A stretch of 64,000 nucleotides of DNA from positions 1 to 64,000 of the forward strand of contig NZ_WHNX01000011.1 of assembly GCF_009362815.1 (NCBI RefSeq), given 5' to 3'. The DNA is from Alkalibaculum sporogenes (GTDB lineage Bacteria; Bacillota; Clostridia; Eubacteriales; Alkalibacteraceae). Position numbers and translations under genes: made by a program. The notes below the pieces were generated by a model. The model ran no database searches. It saw only the letters and a program-made list of their open reading frames with translations, and was not told where the DNA came from. How positions within the stretch are numbered: position 1 is the first letter of the stretch; every line of letters begins with the position of its first letter. This document shows positions 8,364-15,683 of this stretch, piece after piece.

Positions 8364-8855
8364 ATGATAAAGGAAGTGAGTGAATGTACCGTATCGGCGA
8401 TTTTTCAAACTATCATTAAAGAATTACCTGAATGTATTGTTTATTCCAAAAGAATGACCGTGCCAAACTACGACTCATATTTCGAGCTTATTCCTGCAAT
8501 AGGAAAGGCAGTATCAGAGAAATATCCAGATCTCAAGTGTATTGTTCCCGAATACTGCTTCATCATCTATCTTGATAATGAGTACAAAGAAAAGGACATC
8601 CACGTGGAGTACTGCGAAGCGATTGACAAAATGAAAGATGACTTTGAAGACGTTAAATTTAAGAAGATGGAAAAGGTTACTGCTATATCAGTTATGCACA
8701 AGGGTGCATATGCTGGACTAGCTCATGCCTATGCATACGCTTTCAAGTGGATTGATGAAAACGGCTATGCAGTCGCTGACAGCCGACCAAAGGTGCGCCC
8801 CTACGCATTAATAATGCTATATCGTAGGGGAGACCTTTGGTCTCCCGCTGTATGA
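8364..8855 (+). pseudogene. GyrI-like small-molecule-binding domain protein, 3' end replaced
   Basis: Residues 1-140 match the GyrI-like/effector-binding domain found at the C terminus of MerR/AraC regulators (KEVSECTVSAIFQ; VPEYCFIIYLDNEYKEKDI; VEYCEAI; HKGAYAGLAHAYAYAFKWI). After DENGYAVAD the expected ending (NPRE.YIDGIWN...W.TEIQ-type) is missing. It is replaced by about 20 unrelated residues encoded by an inverted repeat at 8785-8842. The ORF therefore looks truncated by an inserted or rearranged palindromic sequence. Whether the shortened protein still binds ligand is open. Confidence 0.65.
8785..8842. repeat. Cruciform-forming inverted repeat inside the GyrI-like gene
   Basis: Arms GACCAAAGGT-GCG-CCCCTACG and CGTAGGGG-AG-ACCTTTGGTC pair over 18 bp with a small internal loop. 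The intervening 17 nt contain a further perfect palindrome, GCATTAATAATGC. The local base composition (GC-rich arms) differs from the surrounding gene, which fits an inserted miniature repeat. Confidence 0.7.
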
Positions 8856-9041
8856 CACAATATTCTAAAAATGCGAAAAATTATGGACAAATAATTGTTT
8901 ATCATACTGATAAATAGGAATTTGTAGAAAAGATTATATACCCCTTAGTATAGTTGTCTGCATTTGTAGGCAGCTTTTTTTAAAAAACTTTGTAACGAAA
9001 TCATATTTCATTAGTTAGTGAGGTGAAAGGAGGATTTAACT

Positions 9042-9530
9042 TTGGAATTTGAACAAGTATATAAATTGTATTTCAAAGATGTATATATATATCTGTATGG
9101 TTTATCACAAAATAAAGCCGTTGCCGAAGATATTACACAAGACACATTTTTAAAAGCAATGAAGAACATTCATACATTTGACGGACGAAAAGAGATTAAA
9201 GCATGGCTTTTTACCATCGCACGAAATACATATTATACAGAGTATAATCGCCAAAAACATTTCTCGTCTTATGAGCTTGAGGACAATGTGGATGGTAAAA
9301 CTAATGTTTTGGATAATTTGATATTAAAAGAACAATCTATTTTGATACTAAAAATTTTGCACAATATGAGCGAACCATATAAAGAAGTTTTTATGTTAAG
9401 ATTTTTCGGCAGTCTATCTTTTAACAAAATAAGCTTAATTTTTACCAAAACTGAAAGTTGGGCGAGAGTTACTTATTACCGAGCTAAAAAACAAATATTA
9501 GAACAAATGGAGGGAAATCATAGTGAATAA
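9042..9530 (+). CDS. ECF-type RNA polymerase sigma factor
   Basis: A 162-residue sigma-70-family protein of ECF size. Region 2 is at about 1-70 (YKLYFKDVYIYLYGLSQNKA, AEDITQDTFLKAMKNI, KAWLFTIARNTYYTEYNR). Region 4 is at about 100-155 (EPYKEVFMLRFFGSLSFNKI ... WARVTYYRAKKQI). A TTG start at 9042 is chosen because AAGGAGG (9027-9033) lies 8 nt upstream and region 2 begins at once. The stop overlaps the start of a zinc-finger anti-sigma gene, the usual operon arrangement. The regulon is unknown; such pairs often respond to envelope stress. Confidence 0.9.
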   Translation: MEFEQVYKLYFKDVYIYLYGLSQNKAVAEDITQDTFLKAMKNIHTFDGRKEIKAWLFTIARNTYYTEYNRQKHFSSYELEDNVDGKTNVLDNLILKEQSILILKILHNMSEPYKEVFMLRFFGSLSFNKISLIFTKTESWARVTYYRAKKQILEQMEGNHSE

Positions 9531-10410
9531 AATAAACTGCAACATTGTAAAGGATATTTTGCCTTTATATGCTGATAACATTGTCAGCGAAGACACAAAG
9601 AAACTTGTTGAAGAACATCTGCTGAGCTGTAATGACTGTAAAAAGGAACTTTCATTATTAAAATCCGATTTAGAAACACCTACAGTTGTTATAACTGAAA
9701 AAGATGACATAGAATTTCTGAAAAAAATAGGTTTAGATATAAAGAAAAAACGAGTATTTAATGCAATACTCTCAGCAACTATTTCAGCCATCGTTGTAAT
9801 ATTATCATTTGCATATCTAACTGCACCTGAATATATACCCTATACTCAATCATCTGAGATTATTACTGTAGATGAGAATAATAACAGTGTAACGCTTTCT
9901 TTTGTTGGAGAATATGAACTAACACAAAGTGAGCAAGGAATATATAATATTAGTATTTATAATACTGCATGGAATGAAATTATTGACGCTACAAGATCCC
10001 AGACCATTACAGTAAACCCAAATAATGAAGAAGTGAGCACGATTTATTATGTGTCTAACGGAGGAGAAGAGGATAAAGTAATATATGGTAAAAATCTAAT
10101 TTCTAATGGCGGTGTTATTACCTTGCCACGATTGTTTTTGAATTACTATATTACTCTTGGCATGTTAATTACATTTGTTTTGGTAGTATTCTTTCTAATA
10201 TTCAGAAAGAAAGAAAAAGTTAAAGCTATCATAGTAAAGATTCTATTTGTTCCTGTTTCTTACTTTGTAAGTCATGTTATGATTACAGGATTTAATGCTA
10301 CCTCATACTCAGCAACTCGTGATTTTTATTTGATTTTGCTTTTAGTAATACCTATTTATTCTCTATTTTATATTTTGTATAAAAAGAAACATTCGAAATT
10401 TAGGCACTAA
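9523..10410 (+). CDS. Membrane anti-sigma factor with zinc-finger (zf-HC2) domain
   Basis: A 295-residue protein with a GTG start overlapping the ECF sigma gene by 8 nt. The N terminus (1-48) carries the anti-sigma zinc-finger pattern, CNIVKDILPLYADN followed by HLLSCNDC (H-x3-C-x2-C). A membrane helix lies at about 80-102, an extracellular part at about 103-205 and three more hydrophobic segments at about 206-288. This fits a sensor that holds its sigma partner at the membrane until an envelope signal releases it. The outer part resembles no ligand-binding domain that I recognise. Confidence 0.85.
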   Translation: MNKINCNIVKDILPLYADNIVSEDTKKLVEEHLLSCNDCKKELSLLKSDLETPTVVITEKDDIEFLKKIGLDIKKKRVFNAILSATISAIVVILSFAYLTAPEYIPYTQSSEIITVDENNNSVTLSFVGEYELTQSEQGIYNISIYNTAWNEIIDATRSQTITVNPNNEEVSTIYYVSNGGEEDKVIYGKNLISNGGVITLPRLFLNYYITLGMLITFVLVVFFLIFRKKEKVKAIIVKILFVPVSYFVSHVMITGFNATSYSATRDFYLILLLVIPIYSLFYILYKKKHSKFRH

Positions 10411-10488
10411 CTGTTATGAGCATAACACGAAGTTCATAAATTCCAATTTGTAGTCTACTGTAATAAATTTAAGACTATATTTACACAT

Positions 10489-10520
10489 AAAAAGACTATG
10501 CGAAAACATAGTCTTTTTTG
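10489..10520. terminator. Intrinsic terminator between convergent genes
   Basis: Stem AAAAAGACTATG, loop CGAAAA, CATAGTCTTTTTT. It ends the sigma/anti-sigma unit on the plus strand and can serve the convergent recombinase gene as well. Confidence 0.85.
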
Positions 10521-10634
10521 CTTGTGATCCTATTTAATTTACTTTGGTTTGCACCTCAAAAGAGAACATGTTATATAAGAAGTGGTTGGTTTTTAAACTT
10601 TATGAATTTTACGCTCGGTGGGTTTTCGTGACTC

Positions 10635-11705
10635 TTAATCTTCTCTCAACTTCACAATCTTTGCAGCACTACGCTTTTGGTCATCGCTGATGGCAGCGTA
10701 GTGTTTTTTTGTAGTGTTGACGTCTTTGTGTCCCAATACGTCGGCTACTAGGTAAATATCTCCTGTCTCTCTATAGAGGTTGGTGCCATAGGTGCTTCTT
10801 AATTTGTGAGGGGAGATGTTTTTTAATGGGGTTATAATGCTGGCGTATTTTTTTACTAATTTTTGGATAGCACTTACTCCTAAGCGTTTTCTTTGAAGTG
10901 ATAGGAAAAAGGCATTTTCATGGCCAGGGTAGGGGATAATGCTTTCTCTAACGGATATGTAATCTGTTAGGATTTTTTGAACTTCATCGCTAAAGTAAAG
11001 AATAGTTTCACTTCCACCTTTACGAATAATTCGAAAGCTGTTATTTTCAAAATTAAAGTGTTGTATTTCTAATCCAACACATTCGCTTATACGGATACCA
11101 GTACCTAATAATAGGGCAATTAAAGCTAAATCTCTTTCTTTATTGTGTTCATGATATTTCTTTTGTGAGGCAGATAAATTTTCACCTGTCTCAATAGTAT
11201 CTAGTAAATTAGCTACTTCATCAACTTCTAAGCGAATTATAGCTTTTTCTTTGCTTTTAGGTAGATCTACTAGTAGGGCAGGGTTGCTTATTATTAATTC
11301 TTTTTTAAAGAAGTATCTATAGAAAGTTCTTATAGTTGAAAGTTTTCTAGCTTTTCCACTATTTGAATTTGTATAGGTTATAAATTGATCTGGATTTTTA
11401 TAGTTGGGTAGGGAGTAGAATGATAAAAACTCCATAAACTTCTCTATATCGATTGAAGTTATCACATCTAAATCTTCTATATTTAATTCTTTCATCTTTT
11501 TTCCATAAAAGTTTTCTAATTCTTCGGTAATATAATAAAAGAATGTTCTTAAGTCAAAAGCATAAGCAATCCTTGTTTTAATAGAAGTATTTGGTTCAAT
11601 TCCTCTGAAAAAGGTTTCTACGAAAGTTGGCAAATCATTGATTAATTTTCTCAATTTAATAGTTAACTGAGTATTTTGATCTTTTGTAAATGTATCCATT
11701 TTCAT
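10635..11705 (-). CDS. Tyrosine recombinase (XerC/XerD/XerS-like)
   Basis: A 356-residue integrase-family recombinase. The N-terminal SAM-like core-binding domain (about 20-150) is followed by the catalytic domain with a full set of residues: Arg in LGTGIRISECVGLE, His-x-x-Arg in SPHKLRSTYGT, His in VLGHKDVNTTKKHY and the nucleophile Tyr in the last motif. The length of 356 matches single-recombinase XerS proteins and the clostridial Xer-like proteins that act on chromosome dimers, so a housekeeping role is plausible. A mobile-element role is not excluded. A good promoter lies about 150 nt upstream. It is a single gene followed by a shared terminator. Confidence 0.85.
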   Translation of the reverse strand: MKMDTFTKDQNTQLTIKLRKLINDLPTFVETFFRGIEPNTSIKTRIAYAFDLRTFFYYITEELENFYGKKMKELNIEDLDVITSIDIEKFMEFLSFYSLPNYKNPDQFITYTNSNSGKARKLSTIRTFYRYFFKKELIISNPALLVDLPKSKEKAIIRLEVDEVANLLDTIETGENLSASQKKYHEHNKERDLALIALLLGTGIRISECVGLEIQHFNFENNSFRIIRKGGSETILYFSDEVQKILTDYISVRESIIPYPGHENAFFLSLQRKRLGVSAIQKLVKKYASIITPLKNISPHKLRSTYGTNLYRETGDIYLVADVLGHKDVNTTKKHYAAISDDQKRSAAKIVKLRED

Positions 11706-12135
11706 TTTTAATCATCCTTTTGTATAAAAATTTGATCTGAGGTGATGGGTAAATTGTACTAATATGTAATTTGAAAGTCTAACAGCATTTTAGCCAATAA
11801 TATGTTATTGAAGGATAACATGGTATTTATGGAAATTACTATAGTAAAATTGTATCACAACTATCTGTTAAACACAAGTTTAATGTAAAGTTGACAAAAG
11901 AAAAGGGTACTTTTTTATATTTTACATTCTATTAGAGATTTTCATAAGTTTTTCTACTTTGTTAGTATAAAGAATTTGTTTTTGTATCAATAATTAAAAT
12001 AATAAAAGATTTACTAATAATATATAGTTTTAACTCTAGTGCAGTCTCAAACTTTGATATACGCCTTCATTTATATAATACATTGGTAGAAGACTAATAT
12101 TATTAGTGTAAAAATTTAATAGCTTTAAAACGCAA
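11706..12135. other. Intergenic region with recombinase promoter and a leader hairpin
   Basis: On the minus strand TTGTGT (11872-11877), 17 nt and TACAAT (11849-11854) form a promoter for the recombinase. Its leader contains a small hairpin, TGTTAT(tgaagg)ATAACA, near 11804-11821. The rest, towards the degenerate recombinase gene, is AT-rich with no ORF, RNA gene or repeat that I can support. Confidence 0.5.
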
Positions 12136-12975
12136 TTATGGGCTCTGTATTTTTACTGATAATAAATCAGTTTCTCTCTTTATAGTATTTCTGAGATTTT
12201 GAGAAGAGATTCTATTTTTAATACTTGGATTCTTATCTACATGACTTTTAATTAAATGTTGTATAGTACGTTTACTAATTTGACTTTTACGCTGACTTAA
12301 AAAAAGATAATCACAATTAGCATTTTTTCTCTCATTATTTAAATAATCATATATAATATTTTTACACTCATTATTCAATAAAACAATTTTATCATCGTAT
12401 CCTTCTTGATTAATAACTATATGATTATTTTCTAAATCCAAATCATATAGTTTAATATTTATTATCTCTATAAGTCTTATACCTGAATATACAAATAATA
12501 GTATAATTGATTTATCTCTGAGTGGGAATTTTCCACCGATGCTATTTACTAATACTAATGCATTATCAAGTTCTAATTGTTGAGAAAGCTTATTTGTTTT
12601 TTTAGGTACATCTACATTATCACAAGGGTTTTTATCTAAGTATCTCTTTGTATTAACTAGATAATTAAAAAAAGATCTTATACTAGATAATTTCCTAGCT
12701 TTTGCTGCTTCGCTATTGTTCCTATTATTTGAAATATAATTCATAAATGCGATTATGTCAACAATAGATGTTCTAGATAATAGTTGTATATCTACATCTA
12801 TTATATCGATTGAATCGAAATGTGTAATGTTAATAGTAAATAATCTGGTTTTTAAGTACTTTAAAAACAATACTATATCATATGAATACGCTTTAGCAGT
12901 TTGAGGTCGTATTTTACCTGTTTCAATTAATGTGTTTATATATTCATTTAAAATATCTGGTGTATTTTTATCCAC
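12136..12975 (-). pseudogene. Tyrosine recombinase with lost catalytic C terminus
   Basis: A 279-residue product with a GTG start. The N-terminal SAM-like domain (about 8-110) and the first half of the catalytic domain are recognisable, including the first catalytic Arg (LLFVYSGIRLIEIINI) and an SQNLR motif where the family has H-x-x-R. The His is replaced by Gln, and the protein ends 17 residues later, before the GH and Tyr motifs. I checked the following 100 nt in all frames on that strand and did not find the missing GH...Y sequence, so this is a true truncation. It is probably inactive for strand cleavage. It lies between an intact recombinase gene and tRNA-Trp. Confidence 0.75.
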
Positions 12976-13074
12976 CTTATCACCTACCTATTTTTAGCTA
13001 AATATAGTAGTCTCAGATGCCTACCTAGCTGGCAGCCAATTGGCTTCTGTTTACAAATAGTATATCATAAATAA

Positions 13075-13109
13075 TAACATTGCGCGAAATATTATTTAAC
13101 GCAATGTTA
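13075..13109. repeat. Perfect 10-bp inverted repeat upstream of the degenerate recombinase
   Basis: Arms TAACATTGCG and CGCAATGTTA with a 15-nt AT-rich centre, just upstream of a minus-strand -10-like TATACT. It could be a recombinase binding/operator site or the hairpin of a terminator; no T-run follows. Confidence 0.45.
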
Positions 13110-13156
13110 CATACAAGTATATCTTTATCTTTAACAATAAATAATAAAATTACTTA

Positions 13157-13185
13157 TTGACTTATTTCCTTCCCGCCTTTATAAT
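13157..13185 (+). promoter_or_regulatory. tRNA-Trp promoter
   Basis: TTGACT, 17 nt and TATAAT, ending 18 nt before the first base of the tRNA: a strong housekeeping promoter. Confidence 0.8.
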
Positions 13186-13203
13186 AATAAATGTACTATT
13201 TTT

Positions 13204-13279
13204 AGGGGTATAGCTCAGTTGGTAGAGCAGTGGTCTCCAAAACCACGTGCCGATGGTTCAAATCCTTCTACCCCTGCCA
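13204..13279 (+). tRNA. trnW: tRNA-Trp (CCA anticodon)
   Basis: A 76-nt cloverleaf. The acceptor stem AGGGGTA pairs with TACCCCT, the D-arm is AGCTCAGTTGGTAGAGCA, the anticodon loop CTCCAAA carries CCA, the T-arm contains GGTTCAAATCC, and the 3' CCA is encoded after discriminator G. It has its own promoter and terminator, so it is a monocistronic unit. A degenerate integrase gene lies just upstream on the other strand. Confidence 0.95.
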
Positions 13280-13306
13280 AATTTAATCATTAGTTGTATG
13301 TATATA

Positions 13307-13336
13307 AATAAGATCTCACAGATCTTATTTTTTTTA
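13307..13336 (+). terminator. tRNA-Trp terminator
   Basis: Stem AAATAAGATCT, loop CAC, AGATCTTATTT followed by an uninterrupted T-run. Confidence 0.85.
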
Positions 13337-13440
13337 TCGCGAAGACAATGAGCCAAGCGGCTGCGTCGAAGACGCATTTTCATAGAATTGAAAGTTTGGC
13401 CAGCTTGCTGAGTTAAACAAGAAATTCTATGAAAATACTA
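13331..13440 (+). repeat. Dispersed hairpin repeat, copy A (after tRNA-Trp terminator)
   Basis: It starts in the T-run of the tRNA terminator with the block TATCGCGAAGACAATGAGCC (29 nt including flanks, identical at 36119-36147 on the other strand). A GCGTC-GAA-GACGC mini-hairpin follows, then 13-bp perfect arms TTTTCATAGAATT (13377-13389) and AATTCTATGAAAA (13423-13435). The 33-nt loop between them contains AGTTTGGCCAGCTTGCTGAG. Other copies have a similar loop but different arms. Confidence 0.75.
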
Positions 13441-13580
13441 CGTCGAAGACGTAGAACATTTGGCGACTGTCCGCGTAACCAGGAGAAACTCGCGAAGCGT
13501 GTTTCTCGCTGAGTTAAACAAGAAATTCTATGAAAATACTACGTCGAAGACGTAGATCGTTTGGCGACTGTCCGCGTAAC
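13407..13580 (+). repeat. Two 73-bp direct repeats
   Basis: Copies at 13407-13479 and 13508-13580, each running from GCTGAGTTAAACAAG to GACTGTCCGCGTAAC, differ at two positions only. Each contains an ACGTC-GAA-GACGT mini-hairpin. The 28 nt between them hold a further hairpin (GAGAAAC...GTTTCTC, 13483-13507). The duplication belongs to the same repeat family as copy A. Confidence 0.85.
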
Positions 13581-13619
13581 TATAAGTTCTTATTTTTTTA
13601 ATGTAAAGAAATAGCGTGA

Positions 13620-13991
13620 CTACGCCTCATACAATACCAACAACATATCTATTAGCTCTCCACGAGATAGTTTTATGGATTTTGCGGCGATTACAGCTTC
13701 AAACAATTTATCTTCTACTATTTTCACTTGATTTTCTTTTACCATCTCATTGTTTTGGGCTGTTATATAAGATCCTTTGCCAGGTACTGTGGAGATATAC
13801 CCTTCTTTCTCTAAGTCGTCATAAGCTCGCTTTATGGTTATTATGCTAATCCCTAGATCCTTGGACAGTTTTCTAATTGAAGGCATCATTTGCCCTTCTT
13901 TAAGCTCGCCTATCATAATAGATTCTTGAACTTTGCCAACTATTTGTTCGTATATTGGTTTGTCACTAGTATTTGAAATAGAGATATTGAT
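13620..13991 (-). CDS. GntR-family regulator (YtrA type), atypical start
   Basis: From the first ATG (13916) the ORF has 98 codons, but the frame stays open upstream and spells the usual YtrA-type N terminus (NISISNTSDKPIYEQIVGKV). A full protein of 124 residues would begin at an ATC codon (13989-13991) about 8 nt after the SD AAAGGAG. No ATG, GTG or TTG exists in that extension. The winged-helix DNA-binding domain is MPSIRKLSKDLGISIITIKR. Either a rare AUC start is used, or a former ATG has mutated and expression is impaired. YtrA-type regulators usually precede ABC-transporter genes; here none follows, so the regulator is an orphan and may only control itself. Confidence 0.7.
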   Translation of the reverse strand: MNISISNTSDKPIYEQIVGKVQESIMIGELKEGQMMPSIRKLSKDLGISIITIKRAYDDLEKEGYISTVPGKGSYITAQNNEMVKENQVKIVEDKLFEAVIAAKSIKLSRGELIDMLLVLYEA

Positions 13992-14019
13992 AAAATCACT
14001 CCTTTAGATTACTGTATAT

Positions 14020-14076
14020 ACACAGACGTTCCGCACTGTATATATACAATATACACAGATGAAATTCATCTGTCAA
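14020..14076 (-). promoter_or_regulatory. gntR promoter with palindromic operators
   Basis: On the minus strand TTGACA (14071-14076), 17 nt and TATATT (14048-14053). The spacer holds the perfect palindrome GATGAATTTCATC. Just downstream of the -10 box is the 12-bp palindrome TGTATATATACA (14037-14048), and the related TGTATATACA lies further downstream in the leader. This is a typical autoregulated GntR promoter. Confidence 0.7.
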
Positions 14077-14130
14077 TAGCTATACAATGTGAAATGTTAG
14101 AATTACATTTACTTCGTACAAGAAGGTGTC

Positions 14131-14190
14131 TTCGACGCGTTTTAAAGAATATAGGATAACGAGCTAGTCAAACTATCTATCTTATAAAAC
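14131..14190 (-). repeat. Dispersed hairpin repeat, copy C (after purB terminator)
   Basis: In minus orientation it directly follows the purB terminator. The core AGTTTGACTAGCTCG (14160-14174) differs by one base from copy B. It is followed by GCGTCGAAGAC, as in copy A. Its arms pair only imperfectly, so it appears degenerate. Confidence 0.55.
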
Positions 14191-14226
14191 AAATAAGCTC
14201 CTAGACATAGCCTAGAAGCTTATTTG
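14190..14226 (-). terminator. purB terminator
   Basis: Stem AAATAAGCT(c)CTAG / CTAG(a)AGCTTATTT 22 nt after the purB stop codon, followed on the minus strand by TTTGTTTTAT. Confidence 0.8.
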
Positions 14227-14247
14227 TTAATGAATAAAGTTACATTT

Positions 14248-15681
14248 TTAAACGTGGACCTCCCCTTTTTCTCCTAGAAGATCTTGATTTTCTGTTAAGA
14301 TAGGATTGATTATATCATTTATAAACTCTACAACTTGTTCTGGTGCTCGCCCAATGTATTTATTAGCATCTAATACATCGTCTAATTCGCCTTCATTTAG
14401 ATTAAAGCTTGGATCATTTTTGATTCTTTCTATTAAATCGTTACTCTTTCCTTCTACTTTTACCATTTTGCCTGCTTCCATAGAATGAATTCTGATTCTT
14501 TCATGCAATTCTTGCCTATCTCCACCTTTTTTAACACCTTGCATAATAATATTTTCTGTAGCCATGAAAGGTAATTCCTCTTCAATGCGTTGTTGAATTA
14601 CTTTTTCATATACTACTAAACCTTCTGAAATATTTAAGCATATGTTTAGAATGGCATCTACTGCTAAAAAAGATTCTGGTATACTTATTCGCTTGTTAGC
14701 AGAATCGTCAAGAGTTCTTTCAAACCATTGAGTAGAAGCAGTAATTGCTGGATTTAAGGCAGTTACAATAACATAACGAGCCAAGGCACCTATTCTTTCG
14801 CTTCTCATTGGATTTCGCTTATATGCCATTGCAGAGGATCCTATTTGATTTTTTTCAAAAGGCTCTTCTATTTCTTTTAAATGTTGAAGAAGTCTCATGT
14901 CATTACTGAATTTATATAAGCTTTGTGCAATCCCACTTAGAACATTACAGACTTGGCTGTCGTACTTTCTTGAATAAGTTTGCCCAGTTACTTTATAAGA
15001 TTCTTTAAATCCCATTTTTTCTGCTACCATGCGGTCTAATTTCTTAATTTTTTCATGATCACCTTCAAATAACTCCATGAAGCTTGCCTGCGTGCCAGTA
15101 GTTCCTTTTACGCCTCGAAGTTTTGTGTTACATAGTAGATGATTTAAATCTTCTAAATCCATGACTAAATCTTGAATCCAAAGACATGCTCTTTTTCCAA
15201 CAGTTGTTAATTGTGCTGCTTGAAAATGTGTGAAACCTAGAGTAGGCATATCTTTATATTTTAGGGCAAATTGTGATAATTTATCAATACAGTTAATAAG
15301 CTTTTTCTTCATTAATTCTAAGCCTTGTGTGTATTGGATAATATCAGTGTTATCTCCTACATATGCGCTAGTTGCGCCAAGATGGATAATGCCTCCTGCT
15401 TTTGGACACTGATGGGCATATGTGTGTACATGAGCCATTACATCGTGTCTAAGTTCCTTTTCTTTTTCTTTTGCCATTTTATAATCTATATTAAAAATAT
15501 TAGCTTCAAGTTCGTCGATTTGTTCTTGCTCTATAGGTAAACCCAATTCTTTTTCACATTTTGCAAGGGCTACCCATAATTTTCTCCAAGTAATAAACTT
15601 ATTATCAGCTGAAAAAATAAATGACGCTTCTTTAGAAGAATATCGTTGGATTAAAGGACTTTCGTATTCATTTGTAGGCAT
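14248..15681 (-). CDS. purB: Adenylosuccinate lyase
   Basis: A 477-residue fumarase-superfamily enzyme that splits adenylosuccinate (and SAICAR) to AMP (and AICAR) plus fumarate in purine synthesis. The signature loop GSSAMAYKRNPMRSER is present, with Ala where many enzymes have Pro. The His-containing segments THFQAAQLTTVGKR and HLGATSAYVGDN are also there. The length matches the long clostridial PurB form. It starts 2 nt after the aspC stop, so it is the last gene of the PHP-padR-aspC-purB unit. Aspartate made by AspC feeds the step just before PurB, which makes the pairing biochemically sensible. Confidence 0.93.
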   Translation of the reverse strand: MPTNEYESPLIQRYSSKEASFIFSADNKFITWRKLWVALAKCEKELGLPIEQEQIDELEANIFNIDYKMAKEKEKELRHDVMAHVHTYAHQCPKAGGIIHLGATSAYVGDNTDIIQYTQGLELMKKKLINCIDKLSQFALKYKDMPTLGFTHFQAAQLTTVGKRACLWIQDLVMDLEDLNHLLCNTKLRGVKGTTGTQASFMELFEGDHEKIKKLDRMVAEKMGFKESYKVTGQTYSRKYDSQVCNVLSGIAQSLYKFSNDMRLLQHLKEIEEPFEKNQIGSSAMAYKRNPMRSERIGALARYVIVTALNPAITASTQWFERTLDDSANKRISIPESFLAVDAILNICLNISEGLVVYEKVIQQRIEEELPFMATENIIMQGVKKGGDRQELHERIRIHSMEAGKMVKVEGKSNDLIERIKNDPSFNLNEGELDDVLDANKYIGRAPEQVVEFINDIINPILTENQDLLGEKGEVHV

Positions 15682-15683
15682 AT

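Noticed and set aside
13052-13069. Shared AATAGTATATCATAA at about 13056 and 32947 as a dispersed repeat
   Set aside because: In reverse complement both match a -10 region (TATACT) in front of minus-strand genes; a common promoter element is the simpler explanation.
13204-13300. tRNA-Trp 3' end as an active attachment site for an integrative element
   Set aside because: I saw no second copy of the tRNA 3' end in the window to serve as the other attachment site; only the decayed integrase suggests a past event.
13407-13580. Two long direct repeats considered as a mini CRISPR array
   Set aside because: Only two units of 73 bp, with hairpins inside, no spacer-like unique 30-mers and no cas genes.
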